64,000 nt of DNA, taken from Echria macrotheca. Its lineage: Eukaryota > Ascomycota > Sordariomycetes > Sordariales > Schizotheciaceae. The translations under genes and the position numbers were made by a program. The number at the start of each line of letters is the position of its first letter. Within the stretch, counting starts at the first letter, position 1. This document shows, one piece after another, positions 32,221 through 43,516 of this stretch. Below the pieces are notes generated by a model, which saw only the letters and a list, made by a program, of their open reading frames with translations, had not been told where the DNA came from and made no database searches. The stretch is from the NCBI GenBank assembly GCA_030411725.1, contig MU839836.1:248001-312000 (forward strand), in the 5' to 3' direction.

Positions 32221-34861
32221 ATGCGCTCCTTTCTTTCCGCAGCGGCCCTGCTCCGGGTCGCTGTGGCGCTCGTCGACGACGGGGTCATCCAACAGGACGG
32301 CATTATCCGGTTCCCCGTCACCGCCAGGGCGGGCAACACCGTCTTCGGCAGGCACAGCAAGAGACAAACGGAGGTAGACTCGACCGGCCAACTCTCGGGC
32401 ACCCTGTACACAATACCCATCACGCTCGGCACTCCAGGCCAGACGGTGCCGGTTCAGATCGACACGGGCTCGTCGGAACTCTGGGTGAACCCTATCTGCT
32501 CCCAGGCCAACGATCCCGCCTTCTGCGCCGCCCAGCCCCGGTTCACCCTCTCGACTACGCTCGTCGACTACGGTGTCCAGGGGTCCTATACGTACGGTAG
32601 TGGATACGCCGATTGGGAATATGTCGGCGACTACGTCAGAATCGGATGTACGTTCCCTCGCCCCTTAGCAACATACCTTACCATGCCTAACAAAAAGTTG
32701 TCCAGCCGCGACACTTACACAGCAAATCTTTGGCGTTGCTTATTCCACGGCCTACGCTGACACCGGCATTCTGGGCCTCGGTCCGGATCAGTCAGGATGG
32801 ACCAGCCCGTATCCCTTAGTTATCGACAGTCTTGCCCAGCAGGGCATTATTAACAGTCGAGCCTTCAGCATGGACCTCCGCGGTACCGACAGCGCGACTG
32901 GATCCGTCATCTTCGGCGGCATCGACGCCAATAAGTACTCGGGCAGTCTGTTCAAGCTGCCCATTGTGCCGGCTGCGCAGTCACCTGATGGATACACACG
33001 CTTCTATGTTAGTCTGACAGGCATCTCGGTCAACCAGCCCGACGGCACTGTGGTGCCGGTGTATACCGCGCCTACGGGCTCATCGGGTCAGGCATTCCTG
33101 CTCGGCAGCGGATCTACCCTCTGCGCGCTCCCGACGGCCATCTTCAACCCGCTTGTTGCAGCGTTCCCCTCGGCTACCTACGTCGCGTCTGCCGACCTCT
33201 ACGTTGTCGACTGCGCGGACCCGGGTGATGGAGGGTCTATTGACTTCACCTTTGGCGACGGCAATGTGATCAATGTGCGGTACTACGACTTTATCTGGCG
33301 GGACGATGATAACGCTGTGTGTATACTGGGTGCACACGAGGAGACCACTGGTTTGCCGGTGCTAGGCGACACCTTCCTGCGGGCGGCATATGTCGTGTTT
33401 GACTGGGATAACCGGAACATCCACATGGCCCAGTCGGATGACTGCGGAACGAGTCTGGTGGCGATCGGCACGGGACCGGACGCGGTGCCTTCGGTGACGG
33501 GGGGATGCGCGCCGCCCGCGACAACGACGACTACGACTAGCGACCCGACTACGACCACCACCACGGATCCTGCTACGACAACCACAACGACGGATCCCGC
33601 GACAACAACCACAACTACCGATTCGACTACAACGACCACTGATTCTGCCACAACAACGACGACAGACCCCACGTCGACGACTACTACCACTACAGCCTCA
33701 ACCACCACCACCGCCACGGCTGATGATGATGACTGGTGCTGGGAGGACCCCGAGACAACAACCAGTACAACCGCCATGTCCACAACAACCACCAGCACCA
33801 CGTCGACCACCGACCCAGCCACGACAACAACCACTGCTACCGATGACGATGGTGACTGGTGTGAGGAGGAGACCGACCCCGTCACCCTTCCTACATCGAC
33901 CACCACCACCTGGCCGACGACCTGGCCCTCCGGCTCGGAAACCTGGCCCACGTCCATCCCCACGTCCATCCCTACCACATGGCCGACATCAATCCCAACG
34001 ACATGGCCAACCTCCATCCCCACAACCGCCCCCCACCCAACCACCACACCACCCTCATGGCCAACAGGCTCCTGGCCAACAACCCGCCCCCCGCGCGAAA
34101 CACTAACCCACACCCTAACCCAAACACACACCATCCATTCCTGCCCCGCCAGCGTGAAGAACTGCCACGTCGGCGCGGTGACCACAGAAATCGCCACGGC
34201 GTACGTCACCGCTTGCCCGCAGACTAGTGCGGTGTATACCTTCCATCCTAAGACTTCGTGTGGCTCTGGAAAGATTTGTACGTCGGATGTGGTGTTTACT
34301 GTTCGGCCTGTTGCGCCTGGGGGGTGGGGTGGTCAGGCTGTGCCTGTGCCTACTGCGCCTGCTGGTGCTGGTGGGAAGGGATGGAGTGGAAGTGCTGGGA
34401 ATGGAGGGAATGGTGGTGGTGAGTGGGGAGTACCTGCTGTTGGTGGTGGTGGTGGGAACGGATGGGCTGCTCCGACGGGTGCGGGAACTCCTGCGGGAGG
34501 TGCCCAGCCTGGCTCTGGTTCTGGTTCTGGTTGGGGACCGTCTGGTCAGGGACAGTCTGGTCAAGGACAGGGATGGCAATCCGTCCCGAGCGTTGCTGTC
34601 CCTGCTCCTGCTCCTACTGGTACTGGTGCTTCTTGGGCACCCAGTGCCGGTGTCGGTGCCGGTGCCGGTGTTCCCGCTGCCGCGCCCTCGGCTGGCGGAC
34701 TTGTCACGGTCCCGGTCCCCGTGCCGGTGGGCTCGGGCCACCGCGGGAATGAGACGGCCTGGAGCAAGCCGACGGGTGTGGTGACTACTGCCGGGGCCGG
34801 GCGCGTGGTGATGTCGGTTGCGGTTGCGGTGGTTGTTGGTGCTATGGGGTTGTTGATGTAA
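32221..34861 (+). CDS. GPI-type aspartic protease-like protein (yapsin-like), altered
   Basis: Protein of 860 aa in two exons (32221-32647, 32706-34861) with a 58-nt intron. A signal peptide and short propeptide (ending near SKRQ) precede a pepsin-fold domain with the first catalytic motif IDTGSSELWV (Asp81). The second lobe has LLGSGSTLCALP, where family members have (L/V)DSG(T/S)T: codon 276 (33104-33106) is GGC, Gly, instead of Asp. After residue about 395 comes a long stalk with Thr-rich TTTTDPATTTT units, WPTSIPTTWPTSIPTT repeats and a Gly/Pro-rich part. The C-terminal hydrophobic tail (VVMSVAVAVVVGAMGLLM) is preceded by small residues, fitting GPI attachment. Cell-surface location; protease activity doubtful. 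Confidence 0.88.
33520..34060 (+). repeat. Thr- and WPT-rich coding repeats of the protease stalk
   Basis: ACN-rich tandem codons give repeated TTTTDPATT units, then GACATGGCC-type units giving TWPTSIPT. This produces a long spurious antisense frame. Confidence 0.75.
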
Positions 34862-35382
34862 TGTTTTGAGGGGTTTGGGAAGTACATGTAGGAACCCAAG
34901 AGAGCGAGCGATTTGTCATGACAGGAAACATAGAGGCCAGCTAGCTGGAGATTTCCAGCTTTTTTGTTTGTTAATAATTTTAATGGTTATAAGTATACGC
35001 ATGGAGACTTTTGTTCTTGGCCATGTTGCTGCTGTTTATGTTTTGGTATGTGTATGAACGGACGAATCTGAGCTCATCAGACCGGGCAGGTATCCAAGCC
35101 ACAGTGAAGGGGTGGTAATTGTGTAAGCCAGGCTCACTGACAGGGTAGGAACGGCATTTGGGGGTAGGTACCTAGGTTTCAACATTGAACTCTTAGGTAC
35201 CTAGCTTGATTGCGATGTGAGGCCTTTCCCTCCTTCATTATCCTTTTTCCTCCCTGTAAAGCTCTCCGGAGTTGGCCCTGCTCTTGCTGCAGTTCGAATC
35301 TTGTCAAATCCTGCTCTTCGGCCGCAGGTACTGAGCCAGCCAATGCCCACCAGTTCATATCATCATCATCCTCGCCAATTTC
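34862..35382. other. Intergenic between convergent genes
   Basis: TAGGTACCTAGG at 35163-35176 and TTAGGTACCTAGC near 35192 flank a short spacer. No gene. Confidence 0.5.
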
Positions 35383-36931
35383 CTACATGTGGTCGTCAAC
35401 TGACATCGCGTCCTCCTCTTCTTGCAATTCAATCAAATCGATGTCCCCGCCAGGGTTGTCCTTTAATATCCCACGCTTTGTTAAAAAGTCTTCCATGCTC
35501 TCGGGGGCTGAGAAGCTCCCACGCGCGATGATCTGGCTGAGGGTAGGGAGGGTGGCGTCGTCGGCCATCTCCTCCTGGAACAACGACGGAGCAATAATGG
35601 CGTATATTGCGTCAGCGATGGCCTGGTGATATTGTGGGCGCACCGCCCTGGCTACCCACTGTCTTCGTCCCGAACCAGTCTGGTTCTGGACGTGGCCGAG
35701 AGCCACGATCTGCAAAGACCGGCGTCGCTCGAGAGGTGGTACGAACCCCTCAGGGCCCTCACCCTCACAACACCGACGCAGCCCCAGCTCCGCTATGCCC
35801 TCATCAACATCGAACTTGGCGAGGATCATGAACTCGGCATCTTCGCAGTCTTGTTGGCTGGGGTATAGCCTACTGAAAAGAGGTCCGGCTGCCATGCTCT
35901 GCAGGCTGTCGCTGTCAAAGAAGAAGAAAGCATACACCTTGTCCCCGGTCACCTCATCCGTCCATTTGAAATCCCACGGCCACAATTGGAAACGGCCTTT
36001 GAAACCCTCGGCTTCTCGGCAGTCGCCGTGAACTTCGGAATAGAATCTCGACCAGACCAAGCGGTTCGCACCAGCCACAAAGTATTGAAACGTCGACATC
36101 TCCATCGGACCGAACCCGCTCAGGTAGGGAGGTAGCAAGCTGCGAGCTGTGGCCACTTTCGTGTACTGATCCCGATCGTTGCCACTGCCGAAGAACTGGT
36201 GGCGGATCCAGACGAGAAACTCGCAGTAGAGTGGCAGGTTGTCTTTCTCCCAGAACAACATGGTGCGGTGTAGCACGCTGACCCTTTGCTCGAATGTCAA
36301 GTCATTGAGCCAACTGCGCAGCCACGGCAACGTTAGAATAGCGAGGCCTTGGTAGATGACCGGATCAACTTTGCCATTAAGCTCGGCAGGAAGAATGGCG
36401 GTTCTGCTTGAGCTGCGCTCCAGGCAATAATTCTTCATTCGATCGAGATCCTTGGGTTCGTACGTTTCATGGAGCATTCCAACGCTGACGAGGAATTCGT
36501 GCAGTCCGGAAGCTGGTATAGCGGAGAGTACACCGTTCCGGCTCATGCGGTAACGAAATGCCCAGTTTCTGGCCAGGCTAGCGAACACGAGTTGGTTATC
36601 TAGGCGCCGCGCGGTACAGTGATCCAGAATTTGCTGGCCAGCCGGGGTGTACAGGAAGAAGTCGTGCGCCGAGCGATGAAAAAACTTGACCGTCGACTCG
36701 GGCCCGACAATCGCATTGCTGGGCAATTCTTCGGTATGCTGCTCCGGCTCTATATCAATGATACCGGCGCAGCGCTTGATAATCTTCTCTTTCACTGCAT
36801 CACACTGCTTTAGAACCGAGTCCAGCTGGCCGTCCGCTCCGTTCATCAGGAGCCCTCGAGCAAAGTCTACATCGGTAGCCATAGCAAGATAGAATAGGGT
36901 GATACGAGGGGCCAATCGGGGATTGGAAATC
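35383..36931 (-). pseudogene. C-terminal part of transposon-split NACHT NLR
   Basis: This open frame is the downstream half of the gene that begins at 45742. It contains ITLFYLAMATDVDFARGLL, a helical segment ending IIKRCAGIIDIEP, and VKFFHRSAHDFF, which in fungal NACHT proteins follow the ATPase module. About 400 further residues have no ankyrin, WD40 or TPR repeats that I can see, ending EEEDAMSVDDHM. No in-frame ATG lies at a sensible place near its 5' end (the frame starts on a GTG inside the transposon end), so it is unlikely to be expressed alone. Confidence 0.8.
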
Positions 36932-36967
36932 TCAAAGCGGAGCACCTATGCGGAGGTTTAAATTCAA
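36932..36967 (+). repeat. Left terminal inverted repeat
   Basis: TCAAAGCGGAGCACCTA joined directly to TGCGGAGGTTTAAATTCAA. It matches the right end except that the right end has 28 extra bp between the two blocks. Confidence 0.85.
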
Positions 36968-39900
36968 CTAAGGCCTATTTGCAGCAATCTAAGGCCTAAA
37001 GATCCCCCCCTAACGCTTAGGCCAAGATTTCTCACCCTTAAGATAACCGAAGATAACCCAAAAATCCTATAACGCTATACTGCAAATTTAAATACAACCC
37101 CTTACCTAAATATATAAAGTTATTTATATAACTACCTAAGATATAGAAACTAATGCTAGCGGCGTTAAATATTATCATTCCTTGCCTTTATAATAATATT
37201 TTTAATTATTTTACGTAATAGGTTAACTTTAAAGTTACTTAGCGAAAATAACTTATCGAATATAATACCTTTTAACAACTTAACGCGAAATATAGTAACG
37301 TAGATAAGGTTAACCGTAAAATCCCCTTAAGAGATATTTACTACGGCTTTATTTAGCGTTATCCCCTATAACTTATAAATTGTAATTGCGTAGGTTGTAT
37401 TAATTGGAAATTAGGTTTTTAAGTACTTTTTATTACCCTTAATAAAGTCCCGAATTAAATAAAATACTAGTATTACCCTTTTAAGCTTAGGGGCTTTAAA
37501 GATTTTAAAATTTTAGTAGTTATTAAAGTGAATTAATATTATAAAGGGGGTATTTTTATATAATATAATAATTACTAATTAACTAATATTTATAATTATA
37601 CTTATAACGCTATTTATTAAGCCTACCTTAGTTTAAAGATTTTTGAGGAGTATAATATATAACGTAATAATTAAAGGTAAAACCCTGTAAAGATTATTAA
37701 TATTGTTAAATTTCACTTATTTTACCTTACAGCAATTATAGATAGCTTTAACTTAGATATAGGGTATTTTTAACCGTTTAAAATAAAGTACGTTATAGTT
37801 TTTAACGTTTTTTTTACGTAGATAAATACGTAAAACGTTATTAAATTTAATAATTTTAGTTAGGGGTAATATTAATTATACGTAAGTTAATAGTAGTTTT
37901 TAATATTATATAATAAGCTTATTAAATCTTAGATTTTTTAAAGTATTATAAAAAGAAGCCTTTTTAGGATTTTACTAATAGATTACCTGGGTAAACTTAA
38001 TAGTTTTATTAAAAGTATAATAAGTAATTTAGCTAAAAAGTTTTATAAACTAAAATTATTAAGCTTAGTTATAAAAAGCCTTATTATAAATAAAAGGTAT
38101 TTAAAAAAAGTTATTAATAAGTATAATGTTTTAGTTGCTAAAGGAAAGGTCCTTATACTTGGGAAAAACATAGCAAAGGCGTTAATTGGTATAATTTAAA
38201 ATATAAAAACTAATTATAAACTTCTCGTTAATAATAAGATATTAAATAATAGTAATCCTTTATTATATTTAAATAAAAGCTACGTTACCAAAAGGGGGTA
38301 AATCACTACTATAAGTAACAGAAAGTTTAAGTAATAAGTATATAATATTGCTACAAATATTATTAATAATAACTTTTATAAAGGTATATTATATAATAAT
38401 AATAGGTATATTACGTAAAAAAGTTAAATAATTTAGGTAAATAAATAAAAGCCGAATAATAAAGCTTTTACTAATATTTTTATAACCATTAACTTAAAGT
38501 AATAATTATAAAAGGTTTAATTAAGCTGGATTAAAAAATTAAATATAATAATTTATAAAAGTATTATATAAAAACTATTATTTTAGATTTAATTAATTAG
38601 TAACGTTATTAAATAATATTTTAACTTTACTTAACTTATTATAATTTACTACAGTATTTTTTTAAAACTTATTTACTTATAAAAATAAGTAATTATACTT
38701 GCTAACGTAAAAGGATTAATTATAAACTAAATTAATATTATAATTACCAAAAAGGTTAATTTTTTTAATAGTTAGAGGTTAATTTAGTCGCTAACGTAAT
38801 ATATTTATTTAACCCTTAAGGAAAACTTTTAACTTACGTTTTTTAATTTCGAAGTTATTAACGGGGCTATTATCCTTTAGCGACTTTATATAATAATCTA
38901 CGTAATTATAATCGCCGTAGAGCTTACGGTAACGTATATAGGCAATAATATAAATCTTAAACTTTTTATCGCCAATAGTAAGGAGATTTTTAGGGTTTTA
39001 ATAAGGGTAGTTAAGTATTAGTTAAACCCGTATATAATCTTTTTAAAAAACCTCTTACTACTTATAGTATAAAAAGTAGTTAAGTACATAAGGTACTTAA
39101 TATTTAATTTATAATAATTTAATATAGTTTACGTAATTTAAAAAGTTAAAAAAGGTTAAATTACGCTAATAAGTTATATTATAGCGAAGATATTTAATAT
39201 ACGCCCCTATAAACTTAATTATCTTATTATTAAAGCTTATAGTATTAGTAATTTTATTTACTTACATTAACGGTAATTAATAATTAACGTTAAGTACTAT
39301 TTTTATACCCTACTATAATAAAAAATAAAGGAAATAATAATAAATCTTTTAAGCGATTTAATTTCTTTCAGCAATTAATTAATTTATAAATTTAGTAGTA
39401 AAAAATACTATAAACTAATAATTACTAACCCGGAAAAGTACTTACTTAATTAGTTTTTAATAAAATATAAACTTTATCTCTACTTTAAAGTAATACTTAG
39501 CGATATATTTAATAACCGCGTATTTATTAATATAAAGTTAAATATTTATATTAATAACTTATTTAAAAGCCATAAGCTAGTTATAGTTATTAAGCTACCT
39601 ATTATTACATTCGCCGTTAAAGATATGCTACTTAGGGTTAAAGTTAGTTATAACATACAACTTAGTATAGAAATTCCAAGAAAAGTAAAAGTAATAGCTT
39701 TTCTTACGTAAAAGTATTTTATTTTTACTGTATTTTCGGCGTAGGTAATATATTTTACTACATTTATAACGTTAAACTTTATTAACTACCCTTACTAACA
39801 TTTTGAAAATTAGTAAATTAGCTATAGTATAATTAGTAATAAAAGGGTTAGCCTTTTTATAATTAAATTAACAGTTTAACGTTAAGTTAAATACAATTAC

Positions 39901-42900
39901 GTAAACTTCTTAAAAGGCGGAAAACGTAGTTTTTCCCTTAACAATCCGCATATCAACTAAAAAACCCTTTTTATATTAATATAAACCATAGTTATAAAAA
40001 CTTTTACGTATTTACTACTTATAATAATCCTATAAGTCTATAATCTTAAACTTAAGGATTATTACGTACTTTTTTTAAAGGTTAAACTAACGATAAAAAT
40101 ACTAAACGGTAATAGCTAAGTTATCTCGAAAATTCTCACGTAATATACAAAACCTTTACTTTTTAGGAGTTATTTTTTACTCGTCGTATTTAGGTATATA
40201 GCGTATAAAGCTCTTCTAATAGTAATCGGCCGGTAAGAAAATAGCGAAAAAGGAAAGTAAACCGAGGGTATAAACATACAATTCCAAACTATACCTTTTA
40301 TTATTCCAATAAGGCTAAATTTTACGGAGGCTACCTAAAAATTCAATAATAAAGTTAACTAACTAGGAAGTTTAATTTTAATTCCCCTTTCTATTAATAA
40401 TACACCTAAGTTCTTTAATACTTATTTATAAGTTAATACGTAATTTAACGTACTATTAGCTCCTTAAGTTAATCTATATCCTTATAAGGGTATTAAAAGT
40501 AATAAAACGATATTAGGGGTATTAAGTAAACTAACTATCTTTCCACTTTATTATTAAATTGATAAATTAAGCGTACTTAGCAACACGTTACTAAAAAGCA
40601 ATATACTTACCCTTACCTTATAAAAAAAGGGTAGAAAAGGCTTAAAAAAGGAGAAATTAAAAGCTATTAAACTCACTTAGCGGCATATTACGCAAATTAG
40701 CGTTAATAATATAAGGTTATTATTATTAAAAAGAAATTTAACTACCCTTACGCTATTAGCTTTTATTTTATAATTATTTACGTAATTAATCAAAAGTAAT
40801 ATAATTAGCAATTATATTAAATAAGACCGCTATATTAATAAAATCTAACTCGTTATCCTCTGGGTTTATGTAATTTCTAATATCTGCTTCCACAATAATC
40901 TATACAAGGATATTACTTATTACATTACTATCTTCCAGCAACTACTTTAATACCTCTTTAAATATTACAATATTGTAATAATTAGAGTAATTATCGCGTA
41001 AAAACTTAAGCTACATTTAAATATATTCCTACCAGACCCGGTACTTCTATTTAAACTACCATATTACATAAAACTAACCCACAGCGTTTATAAGGCATAA
41101 AATAATAATATTTAAATCCTATAAAAAAGTAGTAATTAATTGTAAATTTTACTTATATTTTAAAAAAAGTTAATAACGTAACCCCTATAGTAATATTACT
41201 TTCCTTTTACGAGGTATACGTTAACGTAAACGTAAATACGTATAATTAGTTACTTTTTTACTTATATAAGCTTTGGAAGGTAATTAAATACATTCCCGAA
41301 ATTTAAAGTATTTTTTTAAAGTAAAAAAACGGCTTATTCTTCCCCTTTTTCTAATTAGCCGCTTTGTAAGTTTTGTAAATACTATATTAAAGCTGTAAAT
41401 TATATTATTACCTTTAGTAATAAATATAAAATTTTATTTTGTTGGATGTTATTATATCGTTAAAGTTTTTAAGTAACTGGTAATTTTTAGGGCTAATAGC
41501 GGATTTATTTAGATCTTTAATAAAAGGAATAATATTTAATATTTTATTAGGATTACTACTTTTCGTATTTAAGGTAAAAGAACTAAAATGGAATTATTTA
41601 CGTTATTAGCTTTACTAACTACTATTATAGGTATAATTACGGTTTACGTAAAATTTAAGGCTACTATAGCACTGGGATTAAGAAGAAATAAGATTTAATA
41701 AAAAAAAAAAAGGGAAATATAGCCGTAACGAAATAGGGGAGTTATTACTAGTACTATTATTATTACTTTTTAATAAAGTATTTAAATTATTTACGCGTAA
41801 GAGCCTTTATCGTAAATTTTTTACTTTTAAAGTTGGGGATAAAAAAATATTTTATTAGCGTTGCTGGTAGTAATTACGTTAGATCCTATAATATTTCCGC
41901 TGCGTTTTTATAATAATTAATATATTTAAAAAACTTCTCCCTTTTTGTAGTAATTACCCTAACTCCTTAATAACAATTTGTAACGGTAATAAAGTTGGAA
42001 CTAAAATTAATAACTAAAGTTTCTTTTAATAATATATAAGGGGAGAATATTAGCTTTAATTACCTAAAGTATCCTTAAACTGGAAGTTAATTTGTAGGGG
42101 TATTACTTATAGTAGTAATTTTAAATTAACTTTAGTAATAAAGTATTTTAATATTATTAAACCCTATTTAAAGGTTGTAGTAGGATTGATAATAATAATC
42201 TTGGAAATTATAAAGTTTTAGCTAATATTAGTAGCAATAATAATCTTTAAGGCTATTAAACTAATTATATCCTTATTATTATTACTTTAAGCTATTTGTT
42301 TAATATTTTTAATACTTTAACGGAAAGTAATTTTCTATTTACGTAATTAACTATTATTATACGGAATAGTATTAAATAATACCTAATTTACGGTAGATTT
42401 ATAATAAATTAACTAATTTAGGTTTTTATTATACTCTAATAATTGAAATACCTTAATATAAGCTTAATAAAGTCCCGTTTATTAATAAATTAGGTAAGTA
42501 AAAGATTTTGATAATAAGGTTTTATATAGCGGCGTAGGCTCTTTCCGTTTTAATTAGTTATTTTTTAACTATATAATATTAATTTCTAATGAGGGATTTA
42601 TAAGTACGCTACGCGTTATTATTATAATATTTTTCCGTAAAAAGTAAAGTAGGGGTTAAAAACCCGGATTAGTTTATAAAATTAATAGTATTATATAGGG
42701 CTTAATAATAAGTATTAATATTGTAAAAGTTAAGAAGATAGTTGTAGTAATTGGAATTAAAGAAATAATAATTGGGAAGAACGAAAACTGAAATACGATT
42801 AAGTTAGTAAAGTTTGCTTAAACTAAAGAAAAACTTAATAGAACTTACTTTTCCCTTCCCCCCTTTTTTACGGGTAGGTGATTAGCTTTAGTAATAACTG

Positions 42901-43452
42901 TTGGAATTTTAATTGGACCCGAATAGTAAGGGTATTATTAAAACTAACGATAAAGTTATTTATAATATTTTTGAGCTATAATACTAATAAAAACCCTAAT
43001 ATATTTATTATTAGTGATATTTTTTAGCTAATAGTTAGTAATAATTGTACTTAGGGGAGGGGGAGGGGGAGGAAGCTAATTTTTAACGTATGGTTGAATT
43101 TTCCGTACCTTTAACGTTTAATTAAACCTATATAAAATTATTACGTAAGTTATAAATGGTAAAAGGAGTAGAAAATAGTTATTTTGACGAAAAGAAAGAA
43201 GTAATAATTATTAGGTTATAATCGTAATGGTTAGGTTAAGTAGTAATTGGGCCGCGATAGTTATAGATAATAAACGTATTAGTGGTAAGGGTAGGTAAAA
43301 GTTTCTAGCGATTAGTATAGATTTTATAAAGTTATATAACTTACTAACTGGCTAATAGCGCCTCCGTAAGTGGGTTTTAAACTTAACCGATTAATAGCAC
43401 CAGACCTTTGATTTCGTTGCTTTTTGTGGCCCAAGCTGCCTAATATACCTAT

Positions 43453-43516
43453 TTGAATTCAAACCTCCGCACCTACCTCCGCTCGCAAGCTCGCTTCGGT
43501 AGGTGCTCCGCTTTGA
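43453..43516 (-). repeat. Right terminal inverted repeat
   Basis: Read on the minus strand: TCAAAGCGGAGCACCTA, then 28 bp (43472-43499), then TGCGGAGGTTTGAATTCAA. The extra 28 bp contain an internal GGAGGTAGG echo of the repeat. Confidence 0.85.

Larger units (their letters stand above)
36932..43516. mobile_element. RIP-degraded TIR transposon inside NLR gene
   Basis: The 6.58-kb insertion is bounded by inverted repeats beginning TCAAAGCGGAGCACCTA, with ATC on both outer sides (36929-36931, 43517-43519), a candidate 3-bp target duplication. The interior is strongly AT-rich, has almost no CA or TG dinucleotides and many TA, while C survives mainly in CG, CT and CC contexts. That is the signature of repeat-induced point mutation. 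No open frame survives, so the transposase family cannot be read. A 3-bp duplication is compatible with CACTA or Harbinger-like groups, but the ends do not start with CACTA. Confidence 0.85.

Noticed and set aside
33283..34209. 308-aa antisense open frame opposite the protease stalk
   Set aside because: It is the complement of Thr-rich codons, giving Val/Gly repeats with no domain; the plus-strand frame has signal peptide, protease fold and GPI tail.
34227..34784. 185-aa plus-strand frame in the protease C-terminal region
   Set aside because: Shadow frame of the Gly/Pro-rich stalk with low-complexity Leu/Arg content.
36932..43516. Centromere, isochore or mitochondrial insertion
   Set aside because: Sharp ends with inverted repeats and flanking ATC inside a gene, and the CA-depleted pattern, fit a RIP-mutated transposon better; no mitochondrial gene remnants seen.
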